Assembly (NCBI RefSeq): GCF_002933395.1
Contig: NZ_PKFN01000007.1
Coordinates: 806,001 to 870,000, forward strand
Direction of reading: 5' to 3'
Source of the DNA: Yoonia maritima
Lineage (GTDB): Bacteria > Pseudomonadota > Alphaproteobacteria > Rhodobacterales > Rhodobacteraceae
Length of the DNA: 64,000 nucleotides
In this document: positions 8,224-17,527 of the stretch, piece by piece
Position numbering within the stretch: position 1 is the first letter of the stretch
Layout: the number at the start of each line of letters is the position of its first letter
The notes under the pieces: model-generated
The model's database searches: none
Told to the model about the DNA's origin: nothing
Seen by the model: only the letters and a program-made list of their open reading frames with translations
Made by a program: the position numbers and the translations under genes

Positions 8224-9315
8224 TTAACGATAATAAAGCGACTTACCGTTATGGAACACCTGAACTTTTTCAGGCTCCGCCTTCATGCGAACAGACTGGC
8301 CGCGCAACCCGGCATGGACACCTGGCAGTTTACCAATCACGGCATCGTTGTCGCCCACTTTGTTAAAATATAGCAATGTCACCTCGCCCAAAGCTTCGGT
8401 AAAGTTCACCTTGCCTTCAAACAAGTAATCATCGCCGGTCGTCGCCAACATATCCTCGGGGCGAACACCAACGTTTACCCTAAGGCCCTTTTCGTTATCG
8501 CGTGTCGGCACGGCAGATGTCACTGTGCCACCGCCATCAAGCGTCACGACCGTTTGCGTGCCTGTTTCAATGATTTCGCCGGCCAATAGGTTCATCGAAG
8601 GTGATCCGATAAACTGCGCCACAAATTCGTTTTCTGGCCGCTCGTACAGCTCAAGCGGCGTACCAACTTGCGCGATACCCTTGTTCGCGAGAACAACGAT
8701 ACGTGTCGCAAGCGTCATCGCTTCGACCTGATCGTGTGTGACATAGATCATCGTGCTTTCGGGCATCGATTCCTTGAGCTGCGCAATCTCGATCCGGGTG
8801 GCGACGCGCAACGCCGCATCAAGGTTGGAAAGCGGCTCATCAAACAGATAGACCTTTGGGTCGCGTACAATCGACCGGCCAATAGCAACACGTTGACGTT
8901 GACCACCCGACAGCGCCTTTGGCAACCGATCCAAGTATTCTTCTAGCTGAAGAATTTGTGCGGCCTTATTCACGGCCTCTTCGATCTCGGACGCAGATTT
9001 CTTGGCCAACTTTAATGCAAACGACATGTTCTCTCGAACTGTCATATGTGGATAAAGCGCGTAGGACTGGAACACCATCGCAATACCACGCTGCGCCGGG
9101 GGCACGTCATTGACGACTTGTCCGTCGATCTCAAGCGTGCCGCTGGTGATCTTTTCAAGACCTGCAATCATCCGCAGCAATGTCGATTTACCGCAGCCCG
9201 ACGGGCCGACAAAAACGATCAGCTCACCTTCTTTGATATCAAGGTCGATGTGCTTCAGCACCTCGACAGTGCCACCATATGTCTTGGCGATATCCGTCAG
9301 TTTTAAATCAGCCAT
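8224..9315 (-). CDS. aglK: Alpha-glucoside ABC transporter, ATP-binding subunit
   Basis: A 363-residue MalK/UgpC-type ATPase that energises the AglEFG sugar importer. Walker A is FVGPSGCGKST (about 35-45), the signature LSGGQRQRVAIGRS about 136, Walker B VYLFDEPLSNLD, and the switch His is in YVTHDQVEAMTLA. The C-terminal third is the OB-fold regulatory domain (VGVRPEDML). It is the last gene of the aglEFGAK operon, 11 bases after aglA, as in the Sinorhizobium arrangement. GGGAGTGAG before the ATG is a good ribosome site. Confidence 0.93.
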   Translation of the reverse strand: MADLKLTDIAKTYGGTVEVLKHIDLDIKEGELIVFVGPSGCGKSTLLRMIAGLEKITSGTLEIDGQVVNDVPPAQRGIAMVFQSYALYPHMTVRENMSFALKLAKKSASEIEEAVNKAAQILQLEEYLDRLPKALSGGQRQRVAIGRSIVRDPKVYLFDEPLSNLDAALRVATRIEIAQLKESMPESTMIYVTHDQVEAMTLATRIVVLANKGIAQVGTPLELYERPENEFVAQFIGSPSMNLLAGEIIETGTQTVVTLDGGGTVTSAVPTRDNEKGLRVNVGVRPEDMLATTGDDYLFEGKVNFTEALGEVTLLYFNKVGDNDAVIGKLPGVHAGLRGQSVRMKAEPEKVQVFHNGKSLYYR

Positions 9316-9326
9316 GTCTCACTCCC

Positions 9327-10979
9327 TTAAATATCTGTCTTCAGCGCAAGGCAAACCTGCCATGGGCCAAGATGTAAACGTCCATCCGCTGAAACATGTG
9401 CGCTTCCTAACTCGGCCCCAATTGGGGTCCAGTTGCCGTCTGGCAAATCAAAATCGGATGGTGTTTCACTTACATTGAATGCGCAGAAAATCGTCTGCTC
9501 CCCGCCGGTCCGGGTGAAATAGATAACGTCACCCTTGGCACGCAATTTATCGTGGCTACCTTGGCTTAGCGCCGAATGGGCACGGCGAAATGCAATTGCT
9601 TTGCGATAGTGATGCAAAAGCGCGCCCGGCTCGTCTTCTTGTGCTGACACGGCAAGAGGCAAATGCTCGGACGCGACTGGAAGCCAAGGTTTTGCATCCG
9701 AAAAGCCACCGTTTTGGCTGTTAGGAGTCCAAACCATTGGGGTACGACACCCGTCACGACCTTTGAATTCAGGCCAAAATTCGATGCCATATGGATCTTG
9801 CAGATCTTCAAATGCGACTTCGGCCTCTGGTAGGCCAAGTTCTTCGCCTTGGTAGATGCAAACCGAACCGCGCAAACACATGATCAATGTTGTGAACATC
9901 CGTTGCGCACCGGGGGCAAGATTCCACCGTGTCGCGTGGCGCACCACATCGTGGTTGGAAAACGCCCAACATGCCCAGCCTTCGCCAGCCACCGTGTCGA
10001 CTTCTTCCATCACCTCAACGATGCGATCAGCCGTAGGAATATCCGCCGCAAGAAATTCAAACGCGTAGCACATCTGCATGAGATCATCGCCGCGCGTGTA
10101 TTCGCCCAAGATTTCCAAACCACGCTGGCTATCGCCGACTTCTCCGACCGCAGCCGCGCCAAAGGGTTCCATTACTGCACGCAAACGGCGCAGGAACTCA
10201 ACGTTCTTTGGGTGGTTTTTATCGTAAAGGTGTTCTTGGTGGTTATACGGGTTCACCGCTGGCGCAGTGTTTGCGTTCCGGCGTTCTGGCGGCAACGCGG
10301 GATTATCGCGCAACTGTTCGTCGTGCATGTAGAAATTGATCGTATCCAGACGGAAACCATCAACACCGCGATTTAACCAGAAACGGCCCACGTCTAACAA
10401 CGCCTCCTGAACTTCGGGTTCATGGAAATTCAGGTCAGGTTGCGACACAAGAAAGTTGTGCATGTAATACTGTTCGCGGCGCGCATCCCACTGCCAGCCA
10501 GAGCCACCAAAGATCGAAAGCCAATTGTTTGGAGCGGTCCCATCTGGTTTCGGGTCTGCCCACACATACCAATTGGATTTATCATTTGTCTTGTTCGCAC
10601 GGCTCTCGATGAACCACGGGTGCTGGTCGCTGGTGTGGCTTAGCACAAGGTCGATCATGACCTTCACGCCTAGTCGATGTGCCGTTTCGATAACCGCATC
10701 GAAATCCGCCAAGGACCCAAACATCGGATCAACATCGCAATAGTCGCTTACATCATAGCCAAAGTCCTTCATGGGCGACATAAAGAATGGTGAAATCCAG
10801 ATCGCATCGACGCCAAGCGACGCGATGTACGGAAGCCGTTGAACGATACCCAAAAGATCGCCAATGCCGTCACCGTTACTGTCCTGATAGCTACGCGGAT
10901 AAATCTGATAGATCACCGCACCGCGCCACCAATCTTTGTCGTTGGCGTTTACAGGTTTTGTGGCAAGAGCCGTAGTCAT
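9327..10979 (-). CDS. aglA: Alpha-glucosidase, GH13 family
   Basis: A cytoplasmic glycoside hydrolase (550 residues) that cleaves imported alpha-glucosides such as maltose, sucrose or trehalose to glucose. GH13 features: YQIYPRSYQDSNGDGIGD near the start, the nucleophile D212 in GFRLDTINF, the acid/base E280 in AVGEVGD and the transition-state Asp D344 in SNHDVVR. No signal peptide is seen, which fits intracellular hydrolysis after ABC import. It lies between aglG and aglK. The exact substrate range is not readable from sequence. Confidence 0.93.
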   Translation of the reverse strand: MTTALATKPVNANDKDWWRGAVIYQIYPRSYQDSNGDGIGDLLGIVQRLPYIASLGVDAIWISPFFMSPMKDFGYDVSDYCDVDPMFGSLADFDAVIETAHRLGVKVMIDLVLSHTSDQHPWFIESRANKTNDKSNWYVWADPKPDGTAPNNWLSIFGGSGWQWDARREQYYMHNFLVSQPDLNFHEPEVQEALLDVGRFWLNRGVDGFRLDTINFYMHDEQLRDNPALPPERRNANTAPAVNPYNHQEHLYDKNHPKNVEFLRRLRAVMEPFGAAAVGEVGDSQRGLEILGEYTRGDDLMQMCYAFEFLAADIPTADRIVEVMEEVDTVAGEGWACWAFSNHDVVRHATRWNLAPGAQRMFTTLIMCLRGSVCIYQGEELGLPEAEVAFEDLQDPYGIEFWPEFKGRDGCRTPMVWTPNSQNGGFSDAKPWLPVASEHLPLAVSAQEDEPGALLHHYRKAIAFRRAHSALSQGSHDKLRAKGDVIYFTRTGGEQTIFCAFNVSETPSDFDLPDGNWTPIGAELGSAHVSADGRLHLGPWQVCLALKTDI

Positions 10980-11069
10980 AGTGTCGTTCCTACTACACCC
11001 AGCCTCGCGATCGACCGCGAAGCCACTGGGTGGATTTGATGAAAGCCTTGGGACCGCCCCAAGACAGGT

Positions 11070-12221
11070 TTACTTAACCGAACCGGCCAATAGACCGCGC
11101 ACGAGATATTTTTGCATGGCAAAAAACACAGCCAGCGGCACGGCGATGGACACAAAGGCCGCCGTGGCAAGGATTTCCCAGTTACCACCCCGCGTCCCAA
11201 GCAATTCGACAATTTGGTTGGTCATCACCGTCGTTTGCCCGGTTGAATCAATCAAGAATACTTTGGCCACCAGTAGATCGTTCCAAGTCCACAGGAATTG
11301 GAAAATCGCAAATGACGCAAGGGCGGGAAACGACAGCGGCAGAATGATCTTGGTGAATATCTGGAAGTCAGTCGCGCCATCAACCTTGGCATTCTCGATG
11401 ATGTCACGCGGCAATCCGACCATATAGTTCCGCAGCAAATAAATCGCGAGCGGAAGCCCAAAGCCAGTATGCGCGAGCCAGACCCCCAGATACCCCTTGC
11501 CGATACCGATGTTCAGGTGCAAGCGCAGCAGCGGGATCAGCGCAAGTTGCAGCGGCACAACCAGCAACCCAACGACCAGCGCGATAAGAATCGCACGACC
11601 TGGGAAATCCATCCAAGCCAGCGCATAGGCAGCAAAGGCCGCAATAACGATAGGAATGATCGTAGCAGGGATTGTGACGGTTAGCGTGTTGAAAAACGCT
11701 TTGGCCATGCTGTCTGTCGATGACCCGCTGAACAGCACACGTTTATAGTTATCTAACGTGAACTCTGGCGGTGTTTCCGCTGTTGCAAAAACACGTTGCC
11801 CACGACCGGATAATTCTTCTGTTCCGGTCCAGACGTAATCGCCGTTTGCTTGCACCGTAATCGTTTCGCCATCACCAAGGTCAACTGTTTCGCCCGCCGT
11901 ATAGGCATCAATCGCACGTGACGATGACCCCCAGACGCTGATTTCCGCGCCGGCTTCTTCAAACAAATTGCCTGTGATTGTATAAACGCCGTCTACAAGT
12001 GTCTGCACACCTTCGTCGTCGGGATCGGTTGTCCGCAGTGTGACGTTCTGTTCCGTCGGGAACAGTGACTGCCACCAACCAGAGCTTGATATCTGATCAG
12101 TCGTCCGGAATGACGACACCAAAAGACCAACGGTTGGGAACAACCATAGTGCCACAAGAAGCGCCACAGAGATGTGTACGATCCACGTTAAAGAGGACTT
12201 GCTGCCAGCAATATTATCCAT
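11070..12221 (-). CDS. aglG: Alpha-glucoside ABC transporter permease AglG
   Basis: A binding-protein-dependent inner-membrane permease (383 residues) of the MalG type. TM1 (about 12-33) is followed by a long extracytoplasmic insert (about 40-145, rich in T, D and G) before the five C-terminal helices; this insert is typical for AglG. The EAA loop that docks the ATPase reads ENAKVDGATDFQIFTKIILPLS. Its ATG overlaps the aglF stop (TGATG), and AGGAG is placed eight bases upstream, so translation is coupled. It partners with AglF, AglE and AglK. Confidence 0.92.
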   Translation of the reverse strand: MDNIAGSKSSLTWIVHISVALLVALWLFPTVGLLVSSFRTTDQISSSGWWQSLFPTEQNVTLRTTDPDDEGVQTLVDGVYTITGNLFEEAGAEISVWGSSSRAIDAYTAGETVDLGDGETITVQANGDYVWTGTEELSGRGQRVFATAETPPEFTLDNYKRVLFSGSSTDSMAKAFFNTLTVTIPATIIPIVIAAFAAYALAWMDFPGRAILIALVVGLLVVPLQLALIPLLRLHLNIGIGKGYLGVWLAHTGFGLPLAIYLLRNYMVGLPRDIIENAKVDGATDFQIFTKIILPLSFPALASFAIFQFLWTWNDLLVAKVFLIDSTGQTTVMTNQIVELLGTRGGNWEILATAAFVSIAVPLAVFFAMQKYLVRGLLAGSVK

Positions 12222-13447
12222 CAGCGCATCTCCTTGCGGGCGTTATAGACGTTCCAGATTAGAATGGGTGACACAAGCAACATGATGACCATCGCGCTCG
12301 CTGATCCAAGGCCCCAGTCATTTGCCCGGAACAGTTTGTCGTACATGTAGTTGGCCAGAACTTGGGTTTCCCATTGACCGTTTGTCATCGCGAACACGAT
12401 GTCAAAGACCTTAAGAACGACCAGTGTAATCGTGGTCCAAACGACCACAATCGTCCCAGAAATCTGTGGCATCTTGATTTTAAAGAAAACCTGAAACGGG
12501 TTCGCGCCATCGACGATTGCGGCCTCAACTGTTTCTTCGGGGATGCCGCGCAGCGCAGCGGACAGGATCACCATCGCGAAACCGGTTTGGATCCAGATCA
12601 GTACGATCATCAAGAAGAACGAGTTCCAGCCCGGAATTGTCAGCCACGTCTGCGGCACACCGTAATCAAACGTCTTGGTAAAGGCCCCATAAGCCAATGA
12701 AAGCGCGACAAACCCAATAGCGGTAAGGATCAAAGCGCCAATCGCACGCATCACAGTTGCGAGGCTCCCGCCTTTGCCAGTGCGGGCCGCTTGGATCATG
12801 CCCCACGCGACAAATAATGCAGCAGCGGCAGCACAGATCATCAACAGACCTGGCACCAAACGCAGGATCAAGAACGACCCGACACCACCATCAAATTGCA
12901 ACCAAACTGCATTCAGCACACCAATCTGGCTTTGGGCAACGGGTCGCGTGTCATAGATCAGTTTAAAAATCACCGAAGCACCAACGAAGGAGATCGCCAT
13001 CGGCATAAAGATGAGCGATTTCGCGATAGAGCCCCATTTGATCCGGTCAGTCAGTTGCGCAGCAAGCAAACCAAACGCAGTCGATGCAGCAGGCACCACA
13101 AGCAGCCACAGCATATTGTTTTGAACAGCTTCCCAGAATTTGGGGTCGTCAAACATCTGGCGATAGTTGGCCAACCCAACAAATGCGCCGCCTTGATCAC
13201 GGTCCGTCAATGAATACCACAGCGTCGCGAAGACGGGATAAGCGAGGTAAAGACCAAGGGCAAAAATTGCGGGGAATAGAAACAACCAAGGACGCACCAT
13301 GTTGGCGCGGTTGATGTTCCGGCCAGCATTATCTCCTTTTGCAGGAAACAGAACTTTATCCAAGAATTGGTTGGAAAAGTAGAAATAGGCGATACAGCCA
13401 CCTACCCCTAGAAAAATAGTCAGAAGACCCTGTAACGCCGGATGCAT
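12221..13447 (-). CDS. aglF: Alpha-glucoside ABC transporter permease AglF
   Basis: The second inner-membrane permease (408 residues), MalF type. It has about eight hydrophobic segments, and the EAA loop is EETVEAAIVDGANPFQVFFK. Next to the TM segments near residues 190-240 is a basic loop (QAARTGKGGS). It follows aglE, with a strong intergenic hairpin between them, and overlaps aglG by one base. A run of eight C on the plus strand (GGGGGGGA on the coding strand) serves as its ribosome-binding site. Confidence 0.92.
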   Translation of the reverse strand: MHPALQGLLTIFLGVGGCIAYFYFSNQFLDKVLFPAKGDNAGRNINRANMVRPWLFLFPAIFALGLYLAYPVFATLWYSLTDRDQGGAFVGLANYRQMFDDPKFWEAVQNNMLWLLVVPAASTAFGLLAAQLTDRIKWGSIAKSLIFMPMAISFVGASVIFKLIYDTRPVAQSQIGVLNAVWLQFDGGVGSFLILRLVPGLLMICAAAAALFVAWGMIQAARTGKGGSLATVMRAIGALILTAIGFVALSLAYGAFTKTFDYGVPQTWLTIPGWNSFFLMIVLIWIQTGFAMVILSAALRGIPEETVEAAIVDGANPFQVFFKIKMPQISGTIVVVWTTITLVVLKVFDIVFAMTNGQWETQVLANYMYDKLFRANDWGLGSASAMVIMLLVSPILIWNVYNARKEMR

Positions 13448-13477
13448 CGTCTGTCCCCCCCCGGGTAAAATTGTGGA

Positions 13478-13505
13478 GGACAGCGCAGCATGTGCTGCGC
13501 TGTCC
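13478..13505 (-). other. Intergenic hairpin between aglE and aglF
   Basis: GGACAGCGCAGCA (13478-13490) and TGCTGCGCTGTCC (13493-13505) are perfect inverted repeats, so a stem of at least 12 bp closes on a tiny loop. It lies after the aglE stop and before the aglF start. Such structures commonly stabilise the binding-protein mRNA 3' end or partly terminate, so that more binding protein than permease is made. No T-run follows on the minus strand directly. Confidence 0.75.
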
Positions 13506-13528
13506 CATACCGCACAAGTAAGAATGAC

Positions 13529-14884
13529 TTACTTGATCGCATCCCAAGACGCTTGGATATCAGAGGCTACTTCGGCGGCGTCTTTGCCACCTGTGTAGTC
13601 AACCATACCAGTCCAGAAAGACCCTGCGCCAACAGCGCCCGGCATCAGGTCAGAACCGTCAAAGCGGAAAGATGTCGCGTTCAGCAGGATGTCGCCCTGA
13701 CCACGTAGCGTGTCGTCAGCATAGGTTGCTGTGTTCACGCCAGAGTGTGGCGTCAAGAAGCCGCCTTGGGCCATCATTGCTTCGTGTGCGACTGGCAGTT
13801 TCATGAATTCCATGAATGCGTTTGTCGCATCAGATGCAGATGTGATCGCCATCAATGTACCGCCACCTAGAACCGGGTTACCCAAATCTTCGGCTTCGAA
13901 AGATGGGAAGTAGAAGAAGTCAGCATCTTCGCCAAGCTCTGTGCCTTCTGGGAAGAACGCAGGAATGAACGACGCCTGACGGTGCATGTAGCACTGTGGA
14001 GGGCTGTCAAACATGCCCTTTGGGCTTTCGCGGAAATCGGTTGTTGCAACAGCGCCAGCGCCACCAGCAACCCATGCGTCGTTACGTGCGAATTTGCCGA
14101 ACACTTCGATCGCGTTGATTACAGCAGGATCATCAAATGCAACTTCGTTTGTTGTCCAGCCGTCATATGTCTCCAATGACGCAGTGCGCAGCATGATGTC
14201 TTCGACCCAGTCAGTCGCGGGCCAACCTGTTGCAGCCCCCGAACCCAGACCGATGCACCATGGTGTACCACCATCAGCAACGATTTGGTCAGAAAGGGCG
14301 AGCAGCTCTTCCATTGTTGTCGGAACTTCATAACCCGCATCTTCAAAGTTTTCCGGGATGTACCAAACCAGTGATTTTACATTGACGTTAAAGAAGAGGC
14401 CGTAAGCTTCTGTTGCGCCGTCTGCGTTTGCATAGCTGCCCAAATCAACCCAAGAAGAACCCGCAGCATAGTTATCTGCAATCCAGTCACCTGTGCCCGC
14501 GGGAAGCGGTGTCAGCAAACCACGTGCAGCCATTGTTGCCGCCAGACCTGGTTGCGGGAACACAGCAACGTTTGGCGCAGAACCGGCTTCGGCGTCGATA
14601 ACGATCTGCTGCTCAAAGCTGTCAGAACCGACATACGATACGCTTGCGCCTGTTGCGGCTTCGAACAAGGCTGTCATGTTAGAGAAATTGTCAGCTTCAG
14701 CGCCCAACCAAGGGCCGGACACTGTAACGCTTTCACCGGCAAAATCGTTTGCAGCAGCGAAATCATTGTAGCTATCCCAAGTATAGTCACCCTCACCCGG
14801 TGTTAGTTCAACGTGGCTGCCTGCGTGGGCCATGCCAGCTGACAAAGCAACAGCTGCAACACCTGCATAAAGTTTCGTTTTCAT
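13529..14884 (-). CDS. aglE: Alpha-glucoside ABC transporter, periplasmic binding protein
   Basis: A family-1 extracellular solute-binding protein (about 451 residues) that captures alpha-glucosides in the periplasm and delivers them to AglFG. The ATG at 14884 starts a clear Sec signal peptide (MKTKLYAGVAAVALSAGMAHA) and has GGGAGGA just upstream; a longer frame from 14947 is not needed. The mature part has the usual two-lobe SBP look (VTVSGPWLGAEADNFSNM; GMFDSPPQCYMHRQASF). It is the first gene of the operon, divergent from aglR with a LacI-type palindrome between. Confidence 0.93.
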   Translation of the reverse strand: MKTKLYAGVAAVALSAGMAHAGSHVELTPGEGDYTWDSYNDFAAANDFAGESVTVSGPWLGAEADNFSNMTALFEAATGASVSYVGSDSFEQQIVIDAEAGSAPNVAVFPQPGLAATMAARGLLTPLPAGTGDWIADNYAAGSSWVDLGSYANADGATEAYGLFFNVNVKSLVWYIPENFEDAGYEVPTTMEELLALSDQIVADGGTPWCIGLGSGAATGWPATDWVEDIMLRTASLETYDGWTTNEVAFDDPAVINAIEVFGKFARNDAWVAGGAGAVATTDFRESPKGMFDSPPQCYMHRQASFIPAFFPEGTELGEDADFFYFPSFEAEDLGNPVLGGGTLMAITSASDATNAFMEFMKLPVAHEAMMAQGGFLTPHSGVNTATYADDTLRGQGDILLNATSFRFDGSDLMPGAVGAGSFWTGMVDYTGGKDAAEVASDIQASWDAIK

Positions 14885-14978
14885 TGATTGTCCTCCCATT
14901 CGCGCCAAAGCGGCACGCAATCTAAAAAGCACGTGACGTGCATTCATTTCGTCCGGACACGATGGGAATCAATGCTTC

Positions 14979-14992
14979 CCAAAGCGCTTTGG
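14979..14992. promoter_or_regulatory. Probable AglR operator (LacI-type palindrome)
   Basis: CCAAAGCGCTTTGG is a perfect 14-bp palindrome with the AGCGCT core typical of LacI-family operators. It lies 95 bases upstream of the aglE ATG and 172 bases upstream of aglR, in the divergent control region. A second small inverted repeat (TGGGAA-N7-TTCCCA, 14963-14981) overlaps it. Confidence 0.75.
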
Positions 14993-15163
14993 ATTTGTTT
15001 ACACTCCGCCAACAGCGAACCAAAGTCAACAAGAGCCTCAATCGAAAAAGTACTTGGAATTTAACAAAATGCTGACTACTGAAACGATTACGCCGCAATA
15101 TTGCGCCCAAAAATTGGGCTATTATTGCAAAAACACACTATGCAAACGGCACACTGAACAACG

Positions 15164-16195
15164 ATGAACCTTAAAGAGCTCTCAAAGAACCTTGGCTTGA
15201 GCCAAACAACGGTTAGCCGCGCGCTAAACGGCTATCCAGAGGTGAGCGCGGCTACCCGTCATCGGGTCGAACGCGCCGCAAAAGAGTTCAATTATCATCC
15301 AAGCACGCGCGCCAAAGGCCTTGCAACAGGCCGTGCTTTGGCGATTGGCCACGTTATTCCCGTATCCACCCAGCACGAGATGGTGAACCCCGTATTCGGT
15401 GATTTCATTGCCGGCGCGGGCGAAACATACGCGCGCAACGGTTTTGAAATGATCTTATCAATTGTTGACGACCAAAACGAGGAACAAATTTACCGCAGCC
15501 TAAAATCCCGGCGCGCGGTTGATGGTGTCATCGTGCACGGTCCACGGATCGACGATTCGCGCATTGCTTTGTTAAACGACCTTGGGCTGCCCTTTGCTGT
15601 ACACGGCCAGGTCACACATTGCGACCTGCCATATACGTTTTTGGACGTGAACAACCACGAAGCCTTCGAGCAAGCGACGGATTATTTGTTTGATCTGGGC
15701 CATCGCCGGATCGCGCTCGTTAACGGCCTTGAAAACATGGACTTTGCGCATCGGCGCCGTCGCGGATACGAAGCCTCGTTACGCTCTCATGGCATTCCGA
15801 TTGACACCGCATTGATGTGTTCTAACGAAATGACCGAGATCATCGGATATGAGGCTGCTTACAAGCAGCTTGCGCTGCCCAATCCCCCGACAGCCTATCT
15901 TTGTGCGTCATTGATCAGCGCGCTTGGTGTGCGCCGAGCGATCGAAGATCACGGATTGACTATGGGCAAAGACGTATCGGTCATCACCCACGATGACGTT
16001 CTGTCATACCTACAAAACGGGGGCGATACCCCGATTTTCACCGCGACACGATCATCCGTGCGCACCGCCGGACGACGACTGGCAGAGGTGCTTTTGAATA
16101 CAATCCAACACACAATGCAACCGCCACAACGCGTCATTCTTGAATGTGAATTTGTGGTTGGGCAGTCAACGGGCCCTGCCCCCCGAAAGGATTAA
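15164..16195 (+). CDS. aglR: LacI-family transcriptional regulator of the agl genes
   Basis: A 343-residue repressor. The N-terminal HTH reads LKELSKNLGLSQTTVSRALNG and the hinge region NYHPSTRAKGLATGRA. A periplasmic-binding-protein-like effector domain follows (IGHVIPVST, DGVIVHGPR, DLGHRRIALVNG). It is divergent from aglE and heads a plus-strand group with a GH1 glucosidase and glucokinase. By analogy with other AglR proteins it should repress aglEFGAK until an alpha-glucoside or derivative binds. Probable operator at 14979-14992. Confidence 0.88.
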   Translation: MNLKELSKNLGLSQTTVSRALNGYPEVSAATRHRVERAAKEFNYHPSTRAKGLATGRALAIGHVIPVSTQHEMVNPVFGDFIAGAGETYARNGFEMILSIVDDQNEEQIYRSLKSRRAVDGVIVHGPRIDDSRIALLNDLGLPFAVHGQVTHCDLPYTFLDVNNHEAFEQATDYLFDLGHRRIALVNGLENMDFAHRRRRGYEASLRSHGIPIDTALMCSNEMTEIIGYEAAYKQLALPNPPTAYLCASLISALGVRRAIEDHGLTMGKDVSVITHDDVLSYLQNGGDTPIFTATRSSVRTAGRRLAEVLLNTIQHTMQPPQRVILECEFVVGQSTGPAPRKD

Positions 16196-16196
16196 G

Positions 16197-17519
16197 ATGG
16201 ACTTTAAACGCTCTGATTTCCCAAAGGATTTTCTTTTTGGGGCTGCAACGGCCGCCTATCAAATCGAAGGTCACAAATTTGGTGGTGCAGGTTCAACCCA
16301 TTGGGACACGTTTGCAGCCACGCCGGGCAATGTTATCCGCGCCGAAGACGGTGCGCTGGCCTGCGACCACTATCACCGCTACCCAGAGGATCTTGATCTG
16401 CTCAAAGATGCCGGGATGGACGCCTACCGGTTTTCAACATCTTGGGCGCGCGTGATGCCGGACGGGCGCACAGTGAACCCCGAAGGGTTAGATTTCTACG
16501 ACCGCTTGACCGACGCGATCCTCGAACGCGGGCTGAAGCCATTCCAAACACTTTATCATTGGGAACTTCCCTCGGCGCTTGCTGATAAAGGCGGCTGGAC
16601 CAATCGGGACACGACCAAGTACTTTGGCGATTACACGGATGTCATCACCGACAAAATCGGCGACCGAATGGCATCCATCGCAACCATCAACGAACCATGG
16701 TGCGTGTCATTCCTATCGCATTTCCTTGGCCACCATGCGCCGGGACTACGCGACTTACGCGCGACCGCGCGCGCGATGCATCACATCATGCTTGCTCATG
16801 GTGAGGCCATGACACGGCTGCGCGCCAAAGGAATGGATAATTGCGGTATCGTTCTGAACTTTGAACATAGCCCGCCTGCGAATGATGAACCCGCCACGAT
16901 TGCCGCCGCAAACCTACAAGACGCGATCTATAATCGCTGGTTCATCGAAGCTGCGACCAAAGGTACCTACCCCCAAGAGGTTCTTGATGGATTCGGCGAT
17001 CATATGCCTGCTGGCTGGCAAGACGACATGACCCAGATCAGTCAAAAAATGGACTGGCTTGGTGTAAACTATTACACCCGGCATGAAATCGTACACGACC
17101 CCGATACCGTATGGCCAAGCTTAAAAGCGGCTGAGCCAACATTAGATCTGACGCAAATGGGATGGGAAATTTATCCAGAAGGGCTGCAAGACGTTCTAAC
17201 CCGTATGTCGCAGGATTATGTGGGTGATATGCCGATCTATGTGACCGAAAATGGGATGGCCTGGGACGACCGCGTTGAAAATGGCGCTGTATTTGATCCG
17301 GTTCGGATGCAGTATGTTTCAGACCACATCATGGCCGCAAAGCACGCCATCGCAGAAGGCGCAAACGTCAAAGGTTTCTTCTATTGGTCCCTTCTCGACA
17401 ACTATGAATGGGCGTTTGGATATGAGAAACGTTTCGGCATGATCCATGTTGATTTTGACACCTTGAAGCGGACGCCAAAAGCGTCTTATCACGCACTTAA
17501 AACAGCTATCGCGCGTTAG
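16197..17519 (+). CDS. Beta-glucosidase, GH1 family
   Basis: A cytoplasmic retaining glycosidase of 440 residues that hydrolyses beta-glucosides such as cellobiose to glucose. The acid/base Glu is E166 in TINEPW and the nucleophile E351 in YVTENGMAW; the N-terminal GH1 signature FLFGAATAAYQIEG is present. The ATG at 16197 is chosen because GAAAGGA is six bases before it; an earlier in-frame start would overlap aglR. It has no signal peptide. It sits one base after the aglR stop region and before glk, so it joins alpha- and beta-glucoside use under one control. Confidence 0.93.
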   Translation: MDFKRSDFPKDFLFGAATAAYQIEGHKFGGAGSTHWDTFAATPGNVIRAEDGALACDHYHRYPEDLDLLKDAGMDAYRFSTSWARVMPDGRTVNPEGLDFYDRLTDAILERGLKPFQTLYHWELPSALADKGGWTNRDTTKYFGDYTDVITDKIGDRMASIATINEPWCVSFLSHFLGHHAPGLRDLRATARAMHHIMLAHGEAMTRLRAKGMDNCGIVLNFEHSPPANDEPATIAAANLQDAIYNRWFIEAATKGTYPQEVLDGFGDHMPAGWQDDMTQISQKMDWLGVNYYTRHEIVHDPDTVWPSLKAAEPTLDLTQMGWEIYPEGLQDVLTRMSQDYVGDMPIYVTENGMAWDDRVENGAVFDPVRMQYVSDHIMAAKHAIAEGANVKGFFYWSLLDNYEWAFGYEKRFGMIHVDFDTLKRTPKASYHALKTAIAR

Positions 17520-17527
17520 GTCCCCCC

